Shown here: positions 57,455-64,000 of the stretch, in pieces
Layout of the letters: the number at the start of each line of letters is the position of its first letter
Position numbering within the stretch: position 1 is the stretch's first letter
NCBI RefSeq assembly: GCF_049537155.1
Contig: NZ_JBMVQZ010000013.1
Span: forward strand, 1-64,000
DNA length: 64,000 bases
Direction: 5' to 3'
DNA from: Limisphaera sp049537155
GTDB taxonomy: Bacteria; Verrucomicrobiota; Verrucomicrobiia; Limisphaerales; Limisphaeraceae
The notes under the pieces: model-generated
Databases searched by the model: none
Told to the model about the DNA's origin: nothing
The model's input: only the letters and a program-made list of their open reading frames with translations
Made by a program: the position numbers and the translations under genes

Positions 57455-59290
57455 ATGAAGACATCCGACGGCTCGCGGTTGTGTTGGGGGAATGTTCTTT
57501 TTCCGTTCTGGGCTCGGGTTCTTCAAGTGGCCGTGGCGGTGTTTGGGGCGGGTGAGGCTGGGGCGGCGGTCTCGCTGTCGGTGTCGCCCTCGTCGGCCCC
57601 TGCGACGTACGCCGGTATGGTGGAACTGACCGCGCAGGGCCTGCAGCCGGGGGAAACGGTGGCGATCCGACGCGGGCTGGATCTGAACGGCGACGGTATG
57701 TTGGGCGGTGACGAACCGGTTACCCTGGTGGTGACGGTCACGGATGACGCCGTGCCGTTGGTGGCGGGTGTGACGAATTGGAATGTACCTTTCGATCAGG
57801 ACCCTGCGGCCGGCAGCCTGAAAGTGCGGTTGAACTATTACCAGACGTGGCTGGACCACGCGGTGGGTACGAACGTGTGGGAACTTTCCAGTCCGACCGG
57901 CCGATTCTCCGCGGTCCGCGCCACGCAGGCATTGACCCTGCCATCCCTCAACCAGGGCGTGCAAGGCGTGGTGCGAGGTGGAGGGACGAACCAGCCGCAT
58001 GCGATGGTGGTGGCGTTGGACGTGATGGCCGACCAATCTCTGGCCGCCGTGGCGGTGGCGGATCGACAGGGTCGATACGAACTGCGGTTGCCCCACGGGT
58101 TGTATGCCGTGATCGCTGCGAAGCCCGGCTGGGTTACGGACGTGGAAAGTGCGTTTCTTGTGGGGTTGGATGCCGGGCAGATGGTGACTGCGGACCTCGA
58201 TCTGTTGCCCCCTTCGAGGACGCTCAGGGGCCGGCTGGTGCGCGCCGATCTGCCCGACGAGGGATTGCCTGCCGTGTTTTTGGATGCGGAGTCGGATAAT
58301 GGTTTGTTTGCTCCGGGTTGGACCGATGTGGATGGCAACTTCGAGCTGGCTGTTCGCGGCGGGACCTGGTACGTGGAGCCGGCCTTCGAAGATCTGGCCC
58401 TTCATGGGTGCCTGTACGCCTCGGCAGAACAGGGGTATCTGACAAGCACCGGCAGCGTGACCGGGGTCCGACTGGAGGCGGTTGCTGCCAACGCGGCATT
58501 TTACGGTCGAGTCCTCGATGCGGGAGGCCAACCGCTGGCGGGTATTCGACTCAATGCTCACGGTCAGACGGGCAGCCGGTTCTATGACGGGCATGATCCG
58601 GTGACGGATGACCAGGGCCGCTACACGGCCATGGCCGTGGGTGGCACGCCTTCGTGGTGGTTGTTGCGGGCCGACCCGCTTCTGAACCGCGGGCTGACCA
58701 ACCACGTGGTATCGGGTTTCCGTTTCAACCAGGCATTTGCCCCGGGTCAGGCAGTGGCGCAGGACCTGCGTGTGCTGCAGGCCACCAACCAGATCACAGG
58801 GACCGTCCGGGATGTAGAGGGGTTGGGGGTCATGGGGATCGGCGTGTTCGGCTGGTGCAGGCTCGGCGGTGAAACGTACTACGGCTCGGGCGGGTGGACC
58901 GACCCGGCGGGACGATATCGGATGCCGGTGGCGGGGGATGCATGGCAGATGCAACTGGCGTGCGACGAACTGCAGGACGGGGGTTACAACTGCGTGCCCG
59001 TGCAGTCGGTAACCGTTTCGGCCGGGGGCGCCGTGGTGGATTTCGTGGTGTTTCCGCAACCCGCACCGGGCATGAGTCAGCCGAGGCGGCTCGGCCCCAA
59101 TCAGTTCCAGTTCCAGGTTCACGGGTTGCCCTTCACGACCTACGAAGTGCAGGTTTCCAGCGATTTGCGTCAGTGGCAGACGCTCACGACCGTGACGCCG
59201 GCCATGGAGGGGCCGGTTTACACCAACGCGCTCGTCACGGATTTCGTGGCCGGTGGGCCTCAAAGGTTTTACCGGTTGTTGCGCCGGTGA
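57455..59290 (+). CDS. Secreted carboxypeptidase-regulatory-like repeat protein
   Basis: The 611-residue product has a signal peptide (about residues 1-38, core WARVLQVAVAVFG). The mature part holds several carboxypeptidase-regulatory-like modules: GVQGVVRGGGTNQPHAMVVA, DRQGRYELRLPHGLYAVIA, YGRVLDAGGQPLAGIRLNA and GTVRDVEGLGVMGIGVFGW. A dockerin-like or EF-hand-like stretch (LDLNGDGMLGGDEPV) lies near residue 75. The C-terminus ends in FYRLLRR, sharing the short beta domain of the 34.7-kb protein. The ATG at 57455 begins the signal peptide. No catalytic domain is seen. It is probably displayed on or released from the cell. Confidence 0.68.
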   Translation: MKTSDGSRLCWGNVLFPFWARVLQVAVAVFGAGEAGAAVSLSVSPSSAPATYAGMVELTAQGLQPGETVAIRRGLDLNGDGMLGGDEPVTLVVTVTDDAVPLVAGVTNWNVPFDQDPAAGSLKVRLNYYQTWLDHAVGTNVWELSSPTGRFSAVRATQALTLPSLNQGVQGVVRGGGTNQPHAMVVALDVMADQSLAAVAVADRQGRYELRLPHGLYAVIAAKPGWVTDVESAFLVGLDAGQMVTADLDLLPPSRTLRGRLVRADLPDEGLPAVFLDAESDNGLFAPGWTDVDGNFELAVRGGTWYVEPAFEDLALHGCLYASAEQGYLTSTGSVTGVRLEAVAANAAFYGRVLDAGGQPLAGIRLNAHGQTGSRFYDGHDPVTDDQGRYTAMAVGGTPSWWLLRADPLLNRGLTNHVVSGFRFNQAFAPGQAVAQDLRVLQATNQITGTVRDVEGLGVMGIGVFGWCRLGGETYYGSGGWTDPAGRYRMPVAGDAWQMQLACDELQDGGYNCVPVQSVTVSAGGAVVDFVVFPQPAPGMSQPRRLGPNQFQFQVHGLPFTTYEVQVSSDLRQWQTLTTVTPAMEGPVYTNALVTDFVAGGPQRFYRLLRR

Positions 59291-59391
59291 GGAGCGAGCC
59301 GTTATTGCGCTGTTGGGCTGTCCGTCGAAAGCGGGAAGCCCGCCGGTGAGGCGGCGCTTGTTCGTCCGCCCTCCGGTGTTAGAATGCTTCT

Positions 59392-60402
59392 GTGAGCGAG
59401 ACTGCGAGCAAGCCTCTGAAGATGGTCACCTGCGACGGTTGTCATACCAAGGTGTTCATCCCGGGTGACCTCGAACCGTTGTCCACCGTTCCCTGTTCCA
59501 AGTGTGGTCATCCCATCATGATGCCGATGATGCTGGAGCACTTCGAGCTGCGCAGCGTCATCGGCAAGGGGGGCATGGGCAAGGTGTACCGCGCCTACGA
59601 CACGGTTTTGCAGCGGATGGTGGCCATCAAGTTGATGCGGCCCGAGCTGGCGGAGGATCCGAAGCAACTGGAGGCGTTTTACCGCGAGGCGCGGATCTGC
59701 GCCTCGCTGAACCACACCAACATCATCCACATCTACAGCTTCGGGAACTGGCACGGTCAGTTGTATCTGGTGATGGAACTGGCGGACCAGGGGAGCCTGG
59801 ATTCTCGAATCGAGGCGCAGCATCGCCTGCCGGAGCTGCAGGTGTTGGACATTGGGATCAAGATCGCGTCCGCACTGGACCTGATGCTGAAGCACAACCT
59901 GATCCATCGCGACATCAAACCGGGGAACATTCTGTTCAATGCGGACAATGAGCCGAAATTGGTGGATTTTGGCCTGGCCCGGCGTGCGGATGCGCCGATC
60001 ACCGACGAGGACGGTGCGTGGGGCACGCCCTACTATGTGGCGCCCGAGAAGGTGAAGCGGGAGGGGGAGACCTTTCTTTCAGACATGTACAGCCTGGGCG
60101 GGACCTTGTATCACGCGATCACGGGGCACGTGCCGTTCGAGGCGCCCACGGTGGAGGAACTGGTGGCGGCGCACGTGCATACGCCGTTGACCCCGCCCAA
60201 TCTGGTCGTGCCGGAGATCACGCAGCCCACCAGCGACGCCATCTGCAGGATGATGGCAAAGAACCCTTCCGATCGCTTTCTGAGCTACGACGATCTGATC
60301 ATGGCCCTGACGGCGGCGCGCAGTCAGTTGCTGGTGCAGCAGTTCACGTCCAAATCGGCCACCCAGCAGATCAAGGCCAAGACGAGTTGGTGGCGGCGCT
60401 GA
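59392..60402 (+). CDS. Soluble Ser/Thr protein kinase with N-terminal zinc ribbon
   Basis: The 336-residue product starts at a GTG at 59392. Residues 14-39 hold two CxxC pairs (CDGC...CSKC), a zinc ribbon. The Hanks-type kinase domain follows: GKGGMGKVYRAYD (P-loop), VAIKLM (Lys), HRDIKPGNILF (catalytic loop), DFGLARR and APEKVK. All key residues are present, so activity is likely. There is no membrane helix or external sensor, unlike most bacterial eSTKs. Neighbours give no clear substrate. Confidence 0.9.
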   Translation: MSETASKPLKMVTCDGCHTKVFIPGDLEPLSTVPCSKCGHPIMMPMMLEHFELRSVIGKGGMGKVYRAYDTVLQRMVAIKLMRPELAEDPKQLEAFYREARICASLNHTNIIHIYSFGNWHGQLYLVMELADQGSLDSRIEAQHRLPELQVLDIGIKIASALDLMLKHNLIHRDIKPGNILFNADNEPKLVDFGLARRADAPITDEDGAWGTPYYVAPEKVKREGETFLSDMYSLGGTLYHAITGHVPFEAPTVEELVAAHVHTPLTPPNLVVPEITQPTSDAICRMMAKNPSDRFLSYDDLIMALTAARSQLLVQQFTSKSATQQIKAKTSWWRR

Positions 60403-60466
60403 GGGGTCGGGTCGGGCGAGCGGCGCAAGGGGTGGCGCTGCCCGGGCTGCGCCGGGTCGTTTCGTG

Positions 60467-61264
60467 TCAGGCGGAGGGTGGTGGCGGCGGAGCCGGCGGG
60501 GGTACGGCCTGGATGGCGGCGGTGTCGACCGGGGGCGGGGTGACGCGTGGCTGGCGGCGCATACCGTTCTGCAACCAGAGGCGCCAGACCATGACGAAGG
60601 CTTCGCGGATGATGTTCCCGCTCATCTTCGAGTGGCCCTGAAGCCGTTCGGTGAAGACGATCGGGATCTCCACCACCCGCATGCCCTGGCGCCAGAGTTT
60701 GTGGGTGAGCTCGATCTGGAAGCTGTAGCCGTTGGAACGGACGGCGTCGAGATCGAGTGCCTCCAGGGCCCGGCGGCGGAAGCATTTGTAGCCGCTGGTG
60801 GGGTCGGTGAAGGGCATGCCGGTGATCGCGCGCACGTAGGTGGCGGCGGCCTTGCTGAGCATGAGCCGGCTGAGGGGCCAGTTCATGATGCGGATGCCGC
60901 CGAGATAACGGGATCCCAGGACCAGATCGGCGTGCGCCGCTGCGATCAGGAAACGCGGGATGTCGTCCGGGTTGTGGGAGAAATCCCCGTCCATTTCGAA
61001 GACGAACTCGTAACCGCGTGCGAGGGCCCATTTGAACCCGGCCACGTAGGCGCGGCCGAGTCCTTCCTTTTGTTGGCGGTGCAGGACGTGGATTTCCGGG
61101 TGCCGGGCGGCCAGTTCGTCGGCCAGGCGACCGGTTCCATCCGGGGAATTGTCATCCACGACGAGCAGGTGCACCCGGACCGGCAGCGCCAGGAGGCGCT
61201 GGGCGATCAGGGGCAGGTTGTCCCGCTCGTTGTACGTGGGCACGATGACGAGGGCGTCACTCAT
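60467..61264 (-). CDS. Polyprenol-phosphate mannosyltransferase-like GT2 enzyme
   Basis: The 265-residue product is a GT2 transferase of the dolichol/polyprenol-phosphate-mannose synthase type (DPM1-like): VIVPTYNERDNLPLIA, LLVVDDNSPDGTG, EMDGDFSHNPDDIPRF (metal-binding Asp), DPTSGYKCFRRRAL and FTERLQGHSKMS. A Pro-rich tail of about 25 residues follows. It transfers a sugar from a nucleotide donor to a polyprenol phosphate, probably for protein or glycan glycosylation at the membrane. There is no membrane segment in it. It is convergent with the kinase gene. Confidence 0.88.
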   Translation of the reverse strand: MSDALVIVPTYNERDNLPLIAQRLLALPVRVHLLVVDDNSPDGTGRLADELAARHPEIHVLHRQQKEGLGRAYVAGFKWALARGYEFVFEMDGDFSHNPDDIPRFLIAAAHADLVLGSRYLGGIRIMNWPLSRLMLSKAAATYVRAITGMPFTDPTSGYKCFRRRALEALDLDAVRSNGYSFQIELTHKLWRQGMRVVEIPIVFTERLQGHSKMSGNIIREAFVMVWRLWLQNGMRRQPRVTPPPVDTAAIQAVPPPAPPPPPSA

Positions 61265-61487
61265 GGCACCGGCCGTTCGTGGCCGCTACCAGTGGATACC
61301 CCCGGCCGGTTCGGTTTACAAGGGCCGAAATCCGGTGGCCGTGCAACGGGCCGGGGCGTGGGGTTGCCGGCCGGACCGTTGGGGCGGGGCGAGGGGGGCT
61401 GGTGGCGCGGGGCGGTTCCGGGTCGTGGCATAACACTTGCCAAAGCGCGGCCGACCGGTACCTTGGCCGTTACTTGTGACGACGCTC

Positions 61488-61820
61488 ATGATCGAACCCG
61501 TGGTTCAAAGCTTGGTTTTTTTGGCACAGGCCCGGCCGGGTCAGGAGACGCCGCCGTTGTGGACGTCCCTGGTTCCCATCGTGCTGTTTGTGGTGATTTT
61601 TTACGTGCTGTTCATTCGCCCGCAGCGCAAGCGGGAGAAGGAACACGCCGAATTGCTCAAGAAGCTGAAACCCGGTGACGAGGTGGTCACCAGCAGCGGG
61701 ATCATCGGACGCATCACCTCGGTGAAGGATGACCGGGTCATTTTGCGGTCCGAAGATGCGAAGCTGGAGGTTTTGAAGTCCTCGGTGGCGCAGATCCGGC
61801 AGTCTTCGGGTCCTTCCTGA
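61488..61820 (+). CDS. yajC: Preprotein translocase accessory subunit YajC
   Basis: YajC associates with SecDF to support Sec export. The 110-residue product has one membrane helix (SLVPIVLFVVIFYVLFIRPQ) and the KLKPGDEVVTSSGIIGRI segment. The ATG at 61488 is chosen; a GTG at 61476 is an alternative. It precedes secDF by 41 bp, the usual order. Confidence 0.93.
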   Translation: MIEPVVQSLVFLAQARPGQETPPLWTSLVPIVLFVVIFYVLFIRPQRKREKEHAELLKKLKPGDEVVTSSGIIGRITSVKDDRVILRSEDAKLEVLKSSVAQIRQSSGPS

Positions 61821-61861
61821 TCGGGGGAACATCGGTTCTCTGAATTCGCGGGGTGCCTGTC

Positions 61862-64000
61862 ATGGGACGGAACACTTGGAAATGGGTCGTGGTTGTCCTG
61901 GCGATCGCCTGGTCGCTTTACAACATTTATCCTCCCACCAGCCGGGACCTGGTGCAGGTCTTCCGCGAACGGGCCGTCAACAAGGACACCACCTTCTCGA
62001 ACATCTGGTATCAGGTGGTGCAGTTGCAGCAGCAGCGCGCCGACCGGGCGTATGCGAATCTGCTGGAGGCGATCGGCACCAACGACATCCGCCGTTATTT
62101 TCCGTTCTACAACGTCGAGGGCGAGTCCCAGCCCACGCTGGCGATTCTGAACCGGCTGCAGCGTGAGGCGGCTGGGAAGATCCGTTTGGGACTGGACCTG
62201 CGTGGGGGCACCTCCTTTTTGCTGGAGATGGACACGAACCGGTTGGCCACGGTGGAGACGGTCACCAACCGGGCCGGCCAGGTGGAGACCCGGACCAACT
62301 ATCTCAGTGAAAGCGAGGTGGAGACGGCCCTGGCCCAGGCCGTGGAGGTGTTGCGGCGGCGCGTGGACAAGTTCGGCGTGGCCGAGCCGATCATCCAACC
62401 GGCGGGAAGGAACCGGATTCTGGTGCAGTTGCCGGGCTTGTCCGAGGCGGATCGGCTGAGTGCGCAGCGGCAATTGCAGCGGGCGGCCTTCCTGGAATTC
62501 CGGCTGGTTCACCCGCGCAGTGACGAGCTGTTGCGGGAGGGGCTGATCGAACCCGGTTACGAGGTGCTGACGGAGGAACGGCGCAACCCGGACGGCACCA
62601 AGACGCTGCGGCGTTATCTGGTGAAGAAGCGGCCGGAACGCGGCATGACGGGTGCCTACATCAAGAGCGCCATGGTCGTGCGCGACAACCTGGGGCAGCC
62701 GCAGATCCATTTCCAGCTCACGCCGGATGGGGCGAGCTTGTTTGCCCAGATCACACGGGAAAATGTGGGCCGGCAACTGGCCATCGTGTTGGACGGGGTC
62801 CTGTACTCGGCGCCGGTGATCCGGGAACCGATCCTGACCGGGTCGGGTTCCATCTCGGGGAATTTCGACCTGCGGGAGGCGATCGAACTGGCCAATGTAC
62901 TGGAGAATCCGTTGCGCGCACCGTTGCGGGTGGTGGAGACGCGCGACGTGGATCCCACCCTGGGGACGGACTCGATCCGCAGCGGCATTCGGGCGTGCCT
63001 GGTGGGCGGGCTTGCGGTGTGCGGTTTCATGCTGGTCTACTATCTGGTGGCGGGTGTGGTGGCCAACGTGGCGTTGTTGCTGAATCTCGTGCTCCTGCTG
63101 GGGGTGATGTGTTCGCTGGGGGCGACGCTGACGTTGCCGGGCATTGCGGGCATCGTGCTGACGGTGGGCATGGCGGTGGACGCCAACGTGCTCATTTTCG
63201 AGCGGATCCGGGAGGAGTTGGCCGCCGGCAAATCGCTCCGGGGAGCGATTGCGGCCGGTTACGAAAAGGCCTTCGGCACGATCCTCGATGCCAACCTGAC
63301 GACGCTGATCGCCTCGGTGATCCTCATCAACATGGGCACCGGCCCCGTGAAGGGGTTTGGCGTGACGCTGACCATCGGTCTGGCGGTGAGCATGTTCACC
63401 GCGCTGTTCGTGTCGCGTCTGGTTTTCGATTTCATGGTGGACCGCGGCTGGTTGCGCTCGCTGCGCATGTTGCATTTGATCCGGCAGACGCAGATTGATT
63501 TCCTGCGATGGGCCAGGCCCGCGTTCATTGCCTCCTGGCTGCTGATCCTCGTGGGCAACGCGTACGGCATCTTCGTGCGCGGACAGGATGTCCTGGGTGT
63601 GGAGTTCACGGGCGGAGCCGACATCACGCTGGCGTTCGATCCGGAGCATCGGGTGGAGGTGGACCGCCTGCGCGCAGCGGCCACGGCGGCCAGTGGCGGG
63701 GACGTGCTGGTGGGTTACCAGCGTGATTTGGGGACGGGGAGCGACATCCTGCGCATTACCGCGCGGCTGCCGCGCAACGCGTCCGAGCAGGCCGTGGAGG
63801 GCCTGGCGCAACGGGTGGTCGAGGAGCTCCGGCGCCAATTCCCCGAAGCCGGCTGGAAGGTGTTGGGCGTGGACACGATCGGGCCGGTGATCGGGCGGGA
63901 GATCCTGCGGTCGGCCATCGTGGCGGCGGGTCTGGCGATGCTCGGCATTTTGGTTTACCTGGCGTTCCGTTACGAGTTTCCGTTCGCGCTCGCTGCGGTG
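61862..64000 (+). CDS. secDF: Protein translocase SecD-SecF fusion (partial, runs off window)
   Basis: SecDF uses the proton gradient to aid late steps of Sec export. The visible 713 residues begin with an N-terminal helix (NTWKWVVVVLAIAW) and reach KIRLGLDLRGGTSFLLEM, the SecD signature. The first six-helix part includes GIAGIVLTVGMAVDANVLIFE and ILDANLTTLIASVILI. A second, SecF-type part starts after about residue 540 with LGVEFTGGADITLAF and the IGPVIGREILRSAIVA region, without an intervening stop, so the two are fused. The C-terminus lies beyond 64000. It follows yajC by 41 bp. Confidence 0.95.
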   Translation, partial: MGRNTWKWVVVVLAIAWSLYNIYPPTSRDLVQVFRERAVNKDTTFSNIWYQVVQLQQQRADRAYANLLEAIGTNDIRRYFPFYNVEGESQPTLAILNRLQREAAGKIRLGLDLRGGTSFLLEMDTNRLATVETVTNRAGQVETRTNYLSESEVETALAQAVEVLRRRVDKFGVAEPIIQPAGRNRILVQLPGLSEADRLSAQRQLQRAAFLEFRLVHPRSDELLREGLIEPGYEVLTEERRNPDGTKTLRRYLVKKRPERGMTGAYIKSAMVVRDNLGQPQIHFQLTPDGASLFAQITRENVGRQLAIVLDGVLYSAPVIREPILTGSGSISGNFDLREAIELANVLENPLRAPLRVVETRDVDPTLGTDSIRSGIRACLVGGLAVCGFMLVYYLVAGVVANVALLLNLVLLLGVMCSLGATLTLPGIAGIVLTVGMAVDANVLIFERIREELAAGKSLRGAIAAGYEKAFGTILDANLTTLIASVILINMGTGPVKGFGVTLTIGLAVSMFTALFVSRLVFDFMVDRGWLRSLRMLHLIRQTQIDFLRWARPAFIASWLLILVGNAYGIFVRGQDVLGVEFTGGADITLAFDPEHRVEVDRLRAAATAASGGDVLVGYQRDLGTGSDILRITARLPRNASEQAVEGLAQRVVEELRRQFPEAGWKVLGVDTIGPVIGREILRSAIVAAGLAMLGILVYLAFRYEFPFALAAV

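Noticed and set aside
57443..59263. 606-codon minus-strand frame opposite the secreted repeat protein.
   Set aside because: Composition is His/Arg/Gln-rich with no domain; the plus-strand frame has signal peptide and repeats.
61601..63838. 745-codon minus-strand frame opposite secDF.
   Set aside because: Antisense shadow of an unmistakable SecD-SecF protein.

Overview
The window is high-GC bacterial DNA. Its content points to the PVC superphylum, most likely Verrucomicrobiota. It holds a DUF1549/DUF1553 plus DUF1501 secreted-protein operon with planctomycete-type cytochrome c domains, a TIGR03790-family protein, carboxypeptidase-regulatory-like secreted proteins, and secreted proteins ending in a short domain that closes with YFRLR or FYRLL. 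The phylum is an inference from gene families; no rRNA is present. Coding is dense on both strands. I see no phage, IS element, CRISPR array, rRNA or tRNA gene.

Layout: (1) 0.1-6.1 kb: galE, infA, a beta-CASP metallo-beta-lactamase exonuclease, a LolA-like lipoprotein-sorting-type protein, rsmD, and an isolated hypA-hypB nickel-insertion pair. (2) 6.2-8.4 kb: a frameshifted, truncated GH43 beta-xylosidase relic next to intact xylA. (3) 8.6-14.7 kb: a secreted repeat protein, a SKI2-like helicase with a DUF3516-type C-terminus, and a secreted GH43-like glycosidase. (4) 14.7-16.6 kb: 1.9 kb with no credible gene but many stem-loops and a cluster of TTRTTCACC repeats. (5) 16.6-24.2 kb: a MerR regulator overlapping a cytoplasmic VIT-VWA protein gene, behind an apparently leaderless promoter carrying a palindrome; then an MBL phosphodiesterase overlapping a TIGR03790 gene; then recN. 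(6) 24.2-36 kb, minus strand: an enolase-superfamily enzyme, a DUF2231/cytochrome c/LRR/double-YHS fusion, a DUF1501 protein, a DUF1549/DUF1553 protein, a nucleoside hydrolase-FmdE fusion, a pseudopilin and a secreted protein. (7) 36.4-41.9 kb: a three-gene phosphorelay set.

(8) 42-49 kb: cell-surface glycan genes: an M50-like membrane protease, a GT2 glycosyltransferase, a hexapeptide acyltransferase, a large secreted beta-helix/LamG protein and a WbpP-type UDP-GlcNAc 4-epimerase. (9) 49-51.3 kb: asd and gapA, divergent; gapA has a clear sigma70-like promoter and a rho-independent terminator. (10) 51.6-56.9 kb: a complete Tol-Pal system (tolQ, tolR, tolA/tonB-like, tolB, pal) directly followed by tatA-tatC. 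(11) 57.4-64 kb: a secreted carnitine of unknown role is not seen; instead there are a secreted carboxypeptidase-regulatory-like repeat protein, a soluble Ser/Thr kinase with an N-terminal zinc ribbon, a polyprenol-phosphate mannosyltransferase-like enzyme, and yajC-secDF, the last running off the window.

Functionally the window is weighted toward the cell envelope: protein export (Tat, SecDF-YajC), outer-membrane integrity (Tol-Pal), glycan synthesis, and secreted proteins for plant-type polysaccharide or sugar breakdown (xylA, GH43 genes, enolase-superfamily enzyme, DUF1501/1553 set).
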